A DNA stretch of 64,000 bases, taken from Solidesulfovibrio magneticus RS-1. Lineage in GTDB: Bacteria > Desulfobacterota > Desulfovibrionia > Desulfovibrionales > Desulfovibrionaceae. The DNA is taken from positions 2,509,501 to 2,573,500 of the forward strand of contig NC_012796.1 in assembly GCF_000010665.1 (NCBI RefSeq), in the 5' to 3' direction. This document shows positions 55,287 through 64,000 of the stretch, one piece after another. The notes beneath the pieces were generated by a model that was given only the letters and a program-made list of their open reading frames with translations, had not been told where the DNA came from and did no database searches. Each line of letters begins with the position of its first letter. Position 1 is the first letter of the stretch. Made by a program: the position numbers and the translations under genes.

Positions 55287-57218
55287 TCAGCCTTCGGGGG
55301 TCAAGGCCACGGCAGCCAGGGGCGGCAGCGTCAGGGAGAGGTATTCGGGCCAGTCGCCGTACGCGGCCGGCCGGGCCATGACGCCGCCGCCGTTGCCGAT
55401 GTTGCCGCCGCCGAAAAGCGCTGCGTCGGAATTGAATATCTCCCGCCAGAACCCGGGGATGCGGCAGCCCACGGCGTAGTTCTCGCGCACGATGGGCGTG
55501 AAGTTGAACGCCCACAAGACCGGCGATCCGTCCGGGGCCTTGCGCAGGAAGGTGATGACCGAGGCGGCGTAATCAGACAAATCCACCCACTCGAATCCGG
55601 TCCAGTCGTTGTCGCGGTCGTGCATGGCCGGATAGGCCTTGTGCAGGGCATTAAGCGCCCGCACCAGTTCCGCCGCGCCTTGGTGATTGGGGAAATCCAT
55701 CAGCGCCCAGTCGAGGGGCTCCCGGGAGTTCCATTCCTTCCACTGGCCGAATTCGCAGCCCATGAACAGGAGCTTCTTGCCCGGATGGGCCCACATATAC
55801 GCCAAAAACAGGCGCAGGTTGGCCATTTGCTGCCACTGGTCGCCGGGCATCTTGGAAATGAGCGCGCCTTTGCCGTGAGTGACCTCGTCGTGGGACAGAG
55901 GCAGGATGAAGTTCTCGTGGAAGGCGTAGAGCATGGAAAAGGTGAGTTGGTTTTGGTGGTAACCCCGGTAGATGGGGTCCTTGGCGAAATAGCTCAGGGT
56001 GTCGTTCATCCAGCCCATGTTCCACTTGAAGGTGAACCCCAGGCCTCCGGTATAGACCGGCCGCGACACACCGGCCCAGGAGGTGGACTCCTCGGCGATC
56101 ATGGCCGCGCCGGGGAAATGCTCGTGGACCACCACGTTGAGCTCGCGCAGCATCTCGATGGCCGCGATGTTTTCCTTGCCGCCGTACTTGTTGGGAATCC
56201 ACTGCCCTTCCCGGCGGGAGTAGTCGAGGTAGAGCATGCTGGCCACGGCATCGATGCGCAGGCCGTCGAGATGGAATTCCTTGAACCAATAGAGCGCGTT
56301 GGCCAGAAGGAAGTTTTTAACCTCGTGGCGCTCGAAATTGAAGACATAGGTGCCCCAGTCGGGGTGCTCGCCCTGGCGCGGATCTTCGTGCTCGAAAAGC
56401 CCGGTGCCGTCGAAGCGGCCCAGACTCCAGGCGTCCTTGGGAAAATGGGCCGGCACCCAGTCGAGGATGACGCCAATGCCGTTTTGGTGGCAGACGTCGA
56501 TCAAGTAGCGCAGGTCCTCGGGCGTGCCGAAGCGCGAGGTCGGGGAAAAATAGTGGCCGACCTGGTAGCCCCAGGATTCGTCCAGGGGATGTTCGGCCAG
56601 GGGCATGAATTCGATGTGGGTGAAACCCAGGTCGCGCACGTAGGGCACCAGGGTCTCGGCCAGGTCGCGGTAGGAGTAGAACGAGCCGTAGTCGGCGGTT
56701 TTCCAGCGCCAGGAGCCGGCATGGACTTCATAGATGGCCACCGGATCGGTCAGGGGCAGGCCGCGCGCCCGGCGCTGCTTCATCCAGGCCCCGTCGTTCC
56801 AGGCGTAGCTGTCCAGATCCCAGGCCCGGGCGGCCACACCAGGCCGCATTTCGGTGCAAAAGGCGAAGGGATCGGCCTTTTCCACTACCGCGCCGTCTAG
56901 CTGGATGACGGAAAATTTGTAGAGCCAGCCTTTCTCGAAACCCGGGATGCAGCCGGCCCAGATGCCCGAGGCGGCCACGGGATGCAGGGCTTGAGCCCCG
57001 GGGGTCCAGCCGTTGGCGTCGCTTATAACCGACACGGCCCGGGCGTTGGGGGCCCAGACGGCGAACCGGTAGCCCGGTCCGTCCGGCCCATCGTAGGGAT
57101 GCGCGCCCAGGAGCCGGTAGAGGTCCCAATGTTTGCCCTGGCCGAAGAGGAAGATGTCGAGTTCGCCCAGGGCCACGGGCAGGCAGGGCGACACGGACGA
57201 AGCGGCGGCTTTGGACAT
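55287..57218 (-). CDS. glgB: 1,4-alpha-glucan branching enzyme
   Basis: GlgB introduces alpha-1,6 branches in glycogen. The 643-residue protein has an N-terminal CBM48 domain, then the GH13 barrel with the nucleophile Asp in LRIDAVASMLYLDYS and the acid Glu in AMIAEESTSW, and a C-terminal beta domain. Catalytic motifs are intact. It is downstream of glgA, with a 180-base gap containing no gene. Confidence 0.97.
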   Translation of the reverse strand: MSKAAASSVSPCLPVALGELDIFLFGQGKHWDLYRLLGAHPYDGPDGPGYRFAVWAPNARAVSVISDANGWTPGAQALHPVAASGIWAGCIPGFEKGWLYKFSVIQLDGAVVEKADPFAFCTEMRPGVAARAWDLDSYAWNDGAWMKQRRARGLPLTDPVAIYEVHAGSWRWKTADYGSFYSYRDLAETLVPYVRDLGFTHIEFMPLAEHPLDESWGYQVGHYFSPTSRFGTPEDLRYLIDVCHQNGIGVILDWVPAHFPKDAWSLGRFDGTGLFEHEDPRQGEHPDWGTYVFNFERHEVKNFLLANALYWFKEFHLDGLRIDAVASMLYLDYSRREGQWIPNKYGGKENIAAIEMLRELNVVVHEHFPGAAMIAEESTSWAGVSRPVYTGGLGFTFKWNMGWMNDTLSYFAKDPIYRGYHQNQLTFSMLYAFHENFILPLSHDEVTHGKGALISKMPGDQWQQMANLRLFLAYMWAHPGKKLLFMGCEFGQWKEWNSREPLDWALMDFPNHQGAAELVRALNALHKAYPAMHDRDNDWTGFEWVDLSDYAASVITFLRKAPDGSPVLWAFNFTPIVRENYAVGCRIPGFWREIFNSDAALFGGGNIGNGGGVMARPAAYGDWPEYLSLTLPPLAAVALTPEG

Positions 57219-57399
57219 GGGAACTCCTTTGGCGGGCGGGACGGCCCTTGGTCCAGGCGGTCCCGGCGCGTCGGATCAGGTGTCGCCTTCACGGAGCGCA
57301 CAACGCCGCTCACGAGCAAGGCGGTAAACAACGCTCGATTTCTTCAGGTTGCGCCACAAGACCGAGCCGACGGCAATGCCGTGTCGGCCTCGTAGCGGC

Positions 57400-58857
57400 T
57401 CAGATGTCGGCTCCAAGCTCCCGGTAGAGATTGATGTAATTCTTGGCCGCTTTTTCCCAGGAATAATCAGCCCGCATGGCCCTTACGACCATGGCCTTCC
57501 AGGCTTCGGGGCGGTCCCAGAGTTCCAGGGCGTCGAGAATGGCCCGGTAGAAGAGTTCGGGGTCGGGTTCGGAAAAGGTGAATCCCGTGGCCGCGGGATC
57601 GGGCCAGGGCACGATGGTGTCGCGCAGCCCGCCCACGGCCGTGGCCACGGGCGGTGTGCCGAAGCGCAAGGCGTACATCTGGGTCAGGCCGCAAGGCTCG
57701 TAGCGCGAGGGCATGAGGAAAATGTCCGAACCGGCCTGGATGCGATGGGCCAGGTCTTCGGTATAGCCGATGCGCACGGCCAGCCGTCCGGGGTAATTTT
57801 CCATCATGTCCAACAGCACGGCCTCGTAGTCGAGGCTGCCTTCGCCAAGGACCACCACGGCGGCGTCCTTTTCCATGACGCGGCCCATGATGTCGATCAA
57901 CAGATCAATGCCTTTCTGGTCGCGGATGCGGCCGATGAAGCCCAGGATTGGCCGCTTGAGGAACCGGCGGTCCAGCCCCAGCTCGGCCACGAGGTTTCGC
58001 TTGCACACGGCCTTGCCCGAAAGGTCGTCGGGGCTGTAGGCGCTTGGCAGGTGGCGGTCGTTTATGGGGTCCCAGACGGTGTAGTCCGCGCCGTTTAAGA
58101 TGCCGCGCAGCTGCGAGGCGCGCTTGGTCAGGATGCCTTCCAGGCCGCAACCGAACTGGGGCGAGAGGATCTCCAGGGCGTAGGTGGGGCTGACCGCCGT
58201 AATGATGTCGGAATAGGCCAGGCCGGCCTTCAGCAGGTTGAAATCACCCCAGAATTCCGCGCCGTCCAGGCCCCAGGCCTCCTTGGGCAGGCCCGAGTCG
58301 AAGAACAGCCGTGAGGCGAAACGGCCCTGGAAGGCCAGGTTGTGAATGGTCATGACGGTTTTGGTGTTGCGCCAAAAGGGCGCTGCCGGACGCAGGAAGT
58401 GCAGGTAGGCCGGCACCAGGGCGGCCTGCCAGTCGTGGGCGTGGACGATGGCCGGCGCGCCGTCCAGCCGGCTGGCCCAGGCCATGGTGGCCCGGCAGAA
58501 GAAGATGAAGCGTTCGCAGTTGTCGAAATAGTCGCCGTCGTGGGTGTTGTAGTAGAACCGGCGGTCGAAGTATTCGCCGCGCTGGACGAAGTAGACCGGC
58601 ACGTCGTCGCAGGTGGCGGTGTAGATGTCGGCGGTGATGGGCGCCCAGGGGTAGCCGACGCGGCATTTGGAATAGATCAGCCGCAGCTGGTGGTCGCCGT
58701 GGTTGAGGCGGCCGTAGTAGGGCGCGATCAGGGCGACGTTGACGCCCTGACGCTTCAGTTCCTTGGGCAGCGCGCCCATGACGTCCCCGAGACCGCCGGT
58801 CTTGGAGAAGGGATACATTTCCGAAGCGACAAAGAGGACCTTGTGATGAAACTTCAT
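57400..58857 (-). CDS. glgA: Glycogen synthase (ADP-glucose)
   Basis: GlgA transfers glucose from ADP-glucose to glycogen. The 485-residue GT5 enzyme has the KTGGLGDV substrate motif (about residues 19-26), [11 protein letters not shown], and the C-terminal [27 protein letters not shown]. The ATG at 58857 with GAGGAG upstream starts at the conserved [19 protein letters not shown]. It precedes glgB on the same strand. Confidence 0.97.
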   Translation of the reverse strand: MKFHHKVLFVASEMYPFSKTGGLGDVMGALPKELKRQGVNVALIAPYYGRLNHGDHQLRLIYSKCRVGYPWAPITADIYTATCDDVPVYFVQRGEYFDRRFYYNTHDGDYFDNCERFIFFCRATMAWASRLDGAPAIVHAHDWQAALVPAYLHFLRPAAPFWRNTKTVMTIHNLAFQGRFASRLFFDSGLPKEAWGLDGAEFWGDFNLLKAGLAYSDIITAVSPTYALEILSPQFGCGLEGILTKRASQLRGILNGADYTVWDPINDRHLPSAYSPDDLSGKAVCKRNLVAELGLDRRFLKRPILGFIGRIRDQKGIDLLIDIMGRVMEKDAAVVVLGEGSLDYEAVLLDMMENYPGRLAVRIGYTEDLAHRIQAGSDIFLMPSRYEPCGLTQMYALRFGTPPVATAVGGLRDTIVPWPDPAATGFTFSEPDPELFYRAILDALELWDRPEAWKAMVVRAMRADYSWEKAAKNYINLYRELGADI

Positions 58858-59017
58858 CGCGCTCCTCGGCAGGGCCGGTTCTCTTCCCCTTGCGCACGGC
58901 CATCCGCGGGAGTGGGGAATGTGGTCCGTTACTCCCGTCAACCGCCCCGGGCGGCGTTCGGGGCTACAAGGCGCGGCGGAAGTTCTTCGCCGCGTCCTTG
59001 TCTGGCTGGCGGCCGCT

Positions 59018-59479
59018 TCACAGCGGTTTGACCCGGTTCAAAAGCGTGGCATAGTCGTTGAGAATACGTTCATGGTCGAAGCACAAGGGCTTCGGCCACT
59101 GCCCCACGGGAAAGACGGACAGGTTCTTGGCGTCGTCGCCGGCGGCCAGTTCGTCGGGGTCCAGGGCCTGGGCAATGTAGACGACGCTCAAGGTATGCTG
59201 CCTGGGGTCACGCGAGGGGTGGGAATAGACGCCAAGTAAGCTCGTCAGTTCCACGGTAAGGCCGGTTTCTTCCTTGGCCTCGCGGATGGCGGCGGCCTCG
59301 GCCGATTCGCCGTAGTCCACGAACCCGCCGGGCAGCGCCCAGCCGTAAGGCTCATTGAGGCGTTCGATGAGCACCACGCCGCGTCCGGGCAGATGAATGA
59401 GCGTGTCCACGGTGGGCACGGGATTGCGGTAATGGACGATGGAGTGGCCGCATTGCGGGCAGGGTTTGACAAGGGCCAT
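59018..59479 (-). CDS. NUDIX hydrolase
   Basis: A 153-residue NUDIX protein with an intact Nudix box [24 protein letters not shown] (about 50-73, given in positions only beyond the limit) and an N-terminal zinc-ribbon-like CPQCGHS. It probably hydrolyses a nucleoside diphosphate derivative. I start at the ATG at 59479 because it directly precedes [10 protein letters not shown]; upstream in-frame sequence looks non-coding. It lies upstream of glgA on the same strand. Confidence 0.88.
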   Translation of the reverse strand: MALVKPCPQCGHSIVHYRNPVPTVDTLIHLPGRGVVLIERLNEPYGWALPGGFVDYGESAEAAAIREAKEETGLTVELTSLLGVYSHPSRDPRQHTLSVVYIAQALDPDELAAGDDAKNLSVFPVGQWPKPLCFDHERILNDYATLLNRVKPL

Positions 59480-59598
59480 GATCACATGCTCCAGGCGGAC
59501 GCGGTGGTTGTCTGCGGGCGGTTGCCCGGCCCGGTTTCCCGAAAAAGTCTCAAGCAATTATAAAGATACGTCTTTTTCTATCTCCAAGGGTACGCGAA

Positions 59599-60543
59599 AT
59601 GAACCCCCCTGACAAGATCGTTTTGGAACATGCCGGAGCGCTTGGCGATTTTTTCCTGGCTTGGCCGGCTTTTCTGTCGGTGGTCCGGCGTTTTCCGGGT
59701 GCTGCGGCCTTTGCTGCCGTGCGTCCGTCCCTGGCCGGCTACCTCGCTCCCCTGGCCGCGCCCTGCCCGCCCGACCTGCGTCGAACCCTCGACGCCCGCT
59801 TCGCCGCCGCCGTCTGGCCCAAGGCCCTGGCCAATACCCTGGTGATCCGCCCCGGCCTGGCTGCTCGGCCGGAGCTGCCGCCAAGCGACCGTTTTCTGTT
59901 CTTGCCTGGCGTCGTGCCCGGCAGTCTGGAGAGCCCTCGGGGGCACTACCGCAAGGCCCTGGAAACCCACGGTATCCCCTGGGCCGAGGACTGGCGCGAG
60001 ATGTTCCAAACGCTTTTCGGAAGCCATGCACCGACCACGGACGACGTGCTGCTTTTTCCCGGAGCCGGCCACCCGGACAAGTGCTGGCCCCTGGACCGGC
60101 TGGCCGCCCTGGCCAAGGGGCTGGCCGCGCGCGGGCTGCGCCCGGTTTATGTTCTGGGACCGGCGGAACTGGAACGCGGCCTTGCCCCGGCCGGAAGCAA
60201 CATGATGTTGCTCGAGACGGTGGAAGAATTGTCGTTGGCGCTGCGCGCGGCCCGGGCGGTGGTGGGGCCGGACTGCGGCCCCCTGCATCTGGCCGGCCTG
60301 CACGGCGTGCCTGGGGTGGCGGTCTTCGGCCCGACCTCGCCCCGGCAGTGGGGTCCGGTCGGCCTGGACGTCATAACGGCGGGGATGGCCTGCGCGCCCT
60401 GCGCGGTCGTAACGTCCGGGGCCTTTGCCGCCGCCTGCCCGCGCCCCCTGCCCTGCCTGGCGGGCGTTGGCCACGAGGCCGTTCTGGAACGGCTTATGGC
60501 CCTGACGGTAGCGAGACCACGCGCCGGTCAATACGGGAAGTGA
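59599..60543 (+). CDS. Glycosyltransferase family 9 (heptosyltransferase-like)
   Basis: A 314-residue GT9 protein related to ADP-heptose:LPS heptosyltransferases. It has an N-terminal GALGDFFLAWPAF motif, GAGHPDKCWPLDRLAALA, and the C-terminal sugar-nucleotide site VVGPDCGPLHLAGLHGVPGVAVFGPTSPRQWGP. It probably adds a sugar to lipopolysaccharide or another surface glycan. ATG 59599. Divergent from the NUDIX gene. Confidence 0.88.
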   Translation: MNPPDKIVLEHAGALGDFFLAWPAFLSVVRRFPGAAAFAAVRPSLAGYLAPLAAPCPPDLRRTLDARFAAAVWPKALANTLVIRPGLAARPELPPSDRFLFLPGVVPGSLESPRGHYRKALETHGIPWAEDWREMFQTLFGSHAPTTDDVLLFPGAGHPDKCWPLDRLAALAKGLAARGLRPVYVLGPAELERGLAPAGSNMMLLETVEELSLALRAARAVVGPDCGPLHLAGLHGVPGVAVFGPTSPRQWGPVGLDVITAGMACAPCAVVTSGAFAAACPRPLPCLAGVGHEAVLERLMALTVARPRAGQYGK

Positions 60544-60549
60544 AACGGG

Positions 60550-61194
60550 TCAGCTCGTGACGTTCTCAGGCAGGTAGCCGGCCGCCTTCAGGGCGGATAA
60601 CGGCGTCGCGCCCCGGCGGAAAATGGTCAGGCGCTTGCCGCCGCGCAGGCCGGCCACGGTGGAGGCCGGGCCGCCGGCCGGGGGTGCGCCAGCGGTCAGC
60701 ACCGCGTCCACGGCCGCCGTCACTTCCGGGTCCAGTGCTTCAGGCGTGGCAGCTGGCGGGCCGCCGCTGACGTTGGCGCTGGTGGCCACCAACGCGCCGC
60801 CGGCCAAGCGGCAAAGCGCCGCCGCTGTTTCGTGGGGCGTGAAGCGCACCGACACCCGACCGTCGGCGTCCTTGACCAGCCCGGGCAGCGCTTCACGGCA
60901 CGGGACCACCAAGGACAGCGGGCCGGGCCAAAAAAGCGCGGCCAGTTCGCCGAAATCGGCCCCAAGCGGTCCGGCGGCAAAGCCCGGCGGCACGACCGCG
61001 GCGAGCTGGGCCAGCTCTCCGACCAAAAGCGGCAAGGGCTTGTGGGCAGGCCGTCCCTTGACGGCGACGATGCGCTCCAGGGCGGCGGCGTTGTCCGCCA
61101 GCGCGCCCAGGGCGAAATAGGTTTCCGTGGGATAGACCACGCAACCGCCGGCGCGCAGGATGGCTGCCGCCCGGGCCAGGGATGTCGTGTGCAT
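60550..61194 (-). CDS. tsaC: L-threonylcarbamoyladenylate synthase (TsaC/YrdC)
   Basis: TsaC/Sua5-family enzymes make threonylcarbamoyl-AMP for t6A37 tRNA modification. The 214-residue protein has YPTETYFALGAL, VKGRPAHKPLPLLV and the ATP/threonine site LVATSANVSGG. Length fits a TsaC (no Sua5 C-terminal domain). It is convergent with the GT9 gene and divergent from the next. Confidence 0.92.
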   Translation of the reverse strand: MHTTSLARAAAILRAGGCVVYPTETYFALGALADNAAALERIVAVKGRPAHKPLPLLVGELAQLAAVVPPGFAAGPLGADFGELAALFWPGPLSLVVPCREALPGLVKDADGRVSVRFTPHETAAALCRLAGGALVATSANVSGGPPAATPEALDPEVTAAVDAVLTAGAPPAGGPASTVAGLRGGKRLTIFRRGATPLSALKAAGYLPENVTS

Positions 61195-61317
61195 GAATGC
61201 GCCTTGGTGTTTGCCGCGTCCCGACGCGCCGGCCAGACGGCGGTTGGACTTGCCGCCCCGGACGGGCTATGGGCCAAGGCAACCTAGCACCAATGCTCCC
61301 AAGGGAAAAGGACCGCC

Positions 61318-63000
61318 ATGCCCATCGATCCGCGCCGCCCTGCCCTGCCGCCGCTGCCGACGCCCTCGCCCCATTTTCTGCCAGCCGTCCTGGACGCCCT
61401 GCCCTATTGGGCGCTGACCACCGAACAACAGGAACTGCGCCGCTCCCTGGCCGGCCTGCTCCTGGCCCAGGGAGCGGGCCAGCCCGACTGCGCCGCCGCC
61501 GCCAAGGGGCTGCTCGCCTACGCCGTCCAGCGCGCCCCTTTTGACCGGGAGAGTCTGGCACTTACGGCCCAAACCCAGGCCGCCGCCCCGTTTTTGCCGG
61601 CCAAGGCGGCGGCAGTGGCCGACCTGCTGGCGTCGCTGCCGAATATGGACAACGACGAGATCTCTTACGCGGCCATCGCTGCCAGCGGTGATCAAGAACT
61701 CCTCATCCGCTACCTGGAAATCGCCGCCCGTGACAACACCGCCGGCCTGGCCCGGCTGGCCCCGGCCTTCCAGGCGCTTTGTCGCCTGCCCGATGTTGAC
61801 CAGGCCGAGGCGCTCCTGGCCGGCTTTGCCCCGGTCGTGCCGCCGCCGCTTTTTGCCCGCCTGGAGGCCGAATTGGCCTTGCTGCGCCGCTCCCCCGAGG
61901 CCGCCCTGGAAAAGCTGCTCGCCCTGGACGGCGATGCCTGGGGACTGTTTGCCCTGGTCGGCGCGTCCCACTGCCAGGAACGCCTCGGCGACCGGACGGC
62001 TGCCCTTACGGCCTGTCTGGCCGTCCGGCGCGTCCTGCCCCAGCACGTCAACCTCACACTTCGGGCCTTCGAACTGTCGCGCACACGCGAAACGCCGCGC
62101 CCGGCCCGGGCCGGCGAGGCGGCGGTGTGCCTGTATTCCATGAATAAGGAAGCGCTTTTCCGGGAGTGCCTGACCCACCTGGCCGCCACAGACCTTGGCG
62201 AGGCCACGGTTGCGGTCCTGGACAACGGCTCCACCGACGGCACCGGGGCCATGCTCGAAGCCATCGCCGACCTTTTCCCGGCCGGCCGGTTCGTCATCGT
62301 GCGTCTGCCGGTCAACATCGGCGCGCCCGGAGCGCGCAATTGGCTCCTGTCCGTGCCCGAGGTGGCGACATGTCAACATGTCGCCTTTCTCGACGACGAC
62401 GCTTTTCCCGAACGCGACTGGCTCTCGCGCCTGCTGGCCACGGCCCGGGAGCATCCCCAGACCGGGGCGATCGGTTGCGCCATCACCGACTGCGAGCCGC
62501 CGCGCGACCACCAATCGGCCGACTTCAACCTCTTTCCGCCCCAGATGGGCCGGCCGTCCATGGCCGAGGTCAAGGAGCGGCTTTTTGTCTGCGAACCCTG
62601 CCGGGGCGCGGCCGATGTCGGGCTTTTCGCCTACACGCGGCCCTGCCTGTCGGTGTCGGGCTGCTGCCATCTGCTTTCGCGGGAAGCCCTCCAGGGGGCC
62701 GGCCCCTTCGACATCCGCTTCAATCCCACCCAGTTCGACGATCTGGAGCGTGACATCCGCTCCTTTCTGGCCGGATTCCCCAGCGTCTACGACGGGACCG
62801 TGCGGGTGCGCCACAAGCAGGGATCGAGCCTGGCCCTGGCCCAGACCCAGGCCCAAGTGAGCCAGGTGCTCGGCAACAAGATCAAGCTCGAATACTGCGT
62901 GTCCGACGCCGACGCCGACCGGCTGTGGCGCGACAACTTGGCGCTGTTAGGCAAGGATTTAAAGGAGAAGGCTGCGGCTGTGGAGGCGCTTGGGGTGTAG
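61318..63000 (+). CDS. Family 2 glycosyltransferase with N-terminal helical region
   Basis: A 560-residue protein. Residues 1 to about 260 are Ala/Leu-rich helices resembling TPR repeats, and residues about 265-480 form a GT2 domain with VLDNGSTDG, NIGAPGARNWLL and the metal-binding FLDDDAF. It probably adds a sugar to a surface glycan or protein. The acceptor is unknown, but the GT9 gene is close by. Confidence 0.88.
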   Translation: MPIDPRRPALPPLPTPSPHFLPAVLDALPYWALTTEQQELRRSLAGLLLAQGAGQPDCAAAAKGLLAYAVQRAPFDRESLALTAQTQAAAPFLPAKAAAVADLLASLPNMDNDEISYAAIAASGDQELLIRYLEIAARDNTAGLARLAPAFQALCRLPDVDQAEALLAGFAPVVPPPLFARLEAELALLRRSPEAALEKLLALDGDAWGLFALVGASHCQERLGDRTAALTACLAVRRVLPQHVNLTLRAFELSRTRETPRPARAGEAAVCLYSMNKEALFRECLTHLAATDLGEATVAVLDNGSTDGTGAMLEAIADLFPAGRFVIVRLPVNIGAPGARNWLLSVPEVATCQHVAFLDDDAFPERDWLSRLLATAREHPQTGAIGCAITDCEPPRDHQSADFNLFPPQMGRPSMAEVKERLFVCEPCRGAADVGLFAYTRPCLSVSGCCHLLSREALQGAGPFDIRFNPTQFDDLERDIRSFLAGFPSVYDGTVRVRHKQGSSLALAQTQAQVSQVLGNKIKLEYCVSDADADRLWRDNLALLGKDLKEKAAAVEALGV

Positions 63001-63009
63001 GCAATAATC

Positions 63010-63051
63010 GGGGCTCTGCCCCGCGCCCCGCCGGGGGGATGATCCCCCCGG
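63010..63051. repeat. Palindromic repeat between the GT2 gene and the ABC permease gene
   Basis: A near-perfect palindrome (CCGGGGGGAT and ATCCCCCCGG around one base, 63031-63051) preceded by a GGGG/CCCC hairpin at 63010-63022. Converging genes flank it, so it may act as a bidirectional terminator. Its form is that of dispersed intergenic repeats; copies elsewhere cannot be counted here. Confidence 0.55.
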
Positions 63052-63074
63052 ACCCCTCTATTGATGGAGAGCGA

Positions 63075-64000
63075 TTAGTCCAGCGTCTGGCGGTAGCGCT
63101 TGATCCCGATCCCCACCGACACGAGCAGGAAAAGCCCGATGGGCCACATGTGCGGCACGATGTCCACAAACGTGTTGCCCTTGAGCACGATGCCCCGCAC
63201 CACCCGCAGATAGTGGGTGAGCGGCAGAACCGAACCCAGCCACTGGGCCCACTGGGGCATGCCTTGAAAGGGAAACATGAAGCCGGACAGCAGGATTGAG
63301 GGCAGAAAAAAGAAAAACGACATCTGCACGGCCTGCAACTGGTTCTGGGCGATGGTGGAAAAGGTGATGCCCACGCCCAGGTTGGCCGCGATGAAGGGAA
63401 AGGACACCAGAAACAGCAGCGGCAGGCTGCCTACGAAAGGCACGGCGAACAACAGCCTGGCCGCCACCACGATAAGGCCCATCTGGATGTAGCCGACAAC
63501 AATATAGGGCAGGATCTTGCCAAGCAGCACTTCCGTGGGCCGCACCGGGGTGATGAGCAGGTTCTCCATGGTGCCCCGCTCGCGCTCGCGGGTGATGGCC
63601 AGCGAAGTGATGATGACCAGCGTCATGGTCAGCACCACGCCCATGAGCCCGGGCACGATGTTGTACTGGGTCACGGCCTCGGGGTTGTAGCGGGCGTGCA
63701 GCCGCAGATCGACCGGCCCGTCCTTGGCCCGAAGGGGCAGCAACGGTCCGGTGAGGTCGCGGTTGAAGGCGTCGGTGGCCGCCTGACGGATGGCGGCCAC
63801 GGCGTTGGAGGTGGCGGCCGGATCGGTGGCGTCGGCTTCGAGCAGGGCAACCGGGCGCACGCCCCGAACCAGATCGCGGCCGAAGTTCTGGGGGATGGTC
63901 AGGACGAACTGGATGCGGCCCAGGCGCAACAGCTCGTCGGCCTCGGCTTCGGTCCTGATTTCCTTGGTGAACTTGAAATAGTCGCTGTTTTTCATGGCTG
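63075..64000 (-). CDS. ABC-2-type transporter permease (C-terminal part, cut by window edge)
   Basis: The C-terminal about 308 residues of an ABC-2 permease of the YhhJ/DrrB type. A periplasmic domain (to about residue 120 of the visible part) is followed by five membrane segments and the conserved ITREREGT-type loop (ITRERERGTMENLLITPVRPTEV). The N-terminal membrane helix and start codon lie beyond the window's right edge; the open frame continues to base 64000. It probably exports a drug, lipid or polysaccharide with an ATPase encoded outside the window. Confidence 0.85.
   Translation of the reverse strand, partial: AMKNSDYFKFTKEIRTEAEADELLRLGRIQFVLTIPQNFGRDLVRGVRPVALLEADATDPAATSNAVAAIRQAATDAFNRDLTGPLLPLRAKDGPVDLRLHARYNPEAVTQYNIVPGLMGVVLTMTLVIITSLAITRERERGTMENLLITPVRPTEVLLGKILPYIVVGYIQMGLIVVAARLLFAVPFVGSLPLLFLVSFPFIAANLGVGITFSTIAQNQLQAVQMSFFFFLPSILLSGFMFPFQGMPQWAQWLGSVLPLTHYLRVVRGIVLKGNTFVDIVPHMWPIGLFLLVSVGIGIKRYRQTLD

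Overview
The window is about 64 kb of high-GC (roughly 65%), densely coded bacterial chromosome. A System I cytochrome c maturation cluster whose CcmE has Cys instead of His, two tungsten-type aldehyde:ferredoxin oxidoreductases, abundant ABC amino-acid uptake and flagellar/chemotaxis genes point to a sulfate-reducing Desulfovibrionales bacterium, probably of the Desulfovibrio magneticus/Solidesulfovibrio type. This assignment comes from gene content and protein style, not from a database match. I support about 64 protein genes and one tRNA gene, and I see no prophage, integrase, CRISPR array or rRNA gene.

Layout. 0-7.5 kb (minus): secD (cut by the window edge), yajC, a secreted nuclease, a copper-chaperone-like protein, hisA, a lipoprotein, hisB, tatA/B, guaA, guaB. 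7.5-12.3 kb (minus): a complete branched-chain amino-acid ABC transporter (livK-H-M-G-F in transcription order). 12.4-17.7 kb (minus): ccmE-F-A-B-C-D plus a TPR protein. 17.7-22.8 kb (minus): a CNNM-type membrane protein, an AlgJ/AlgX-like protein, nadD, proA, a methyltransferase. 23.2-29.1 kb (plus): an outer-membrane barrel protein, fliM, then a four-gene set of papain-like peptidase, RimK-type ATP-grasp ligase, GCS2-type ligase and N-formylglutamate amidohydrolase. 29.4-40.0 kb (plus): a sigma-54 activator with dyad sites and a -24/-12 promoter, followed by a class III aminotransferase, a second five-gene Liv-type transporter, an aldehyde:ferredoxin oxidoreductase and a CBS protein, ending at a strong terminator. 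40.1-43.8 kb (plus): a HicA/HicB-like pair, then a MoxR ATPase / VWA-metallopeptidase / unknown-protein module behind a promoter and a highly structured leader. 44.0-49.7 kb (mostly minus): universal stress protein with a kinase-like protein, an SDR dehydrogenase (plus), cheW, a chemoreceptor, tRNA-Ala. 49.9-54 kb (plus): ferredoxin plus a second AOR, pgi, and a 102-bp MITE-like element. 54-64 kb: pdxA, glgB, glgA, NUDIX, GT9, tsaC, GT2, and the C-terminal part of an ABC-2 permease.

How parts work together. The 31-40 kb operon reads as an amino-acid catabolic unit: import, transamination to a semialdehyde or oxo-acid, and tungsten-dependent oxidation that reduces ferredoxin, all switched on by the sigma-54 activator encoded just upstream. 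The 25-29 kb genes look like a small biosynthetic or modification system making and trimming amide (peptide-like) bonds to an acidic amino acid; its product is unknown. The 41-44 kb module resembles MoxR/VWA metal-cofactor chaperone pairs and is controlled by an unrecognised leader RNA. pgi, glgB and glgA form a glycogen/central-sugar neighbourhood.
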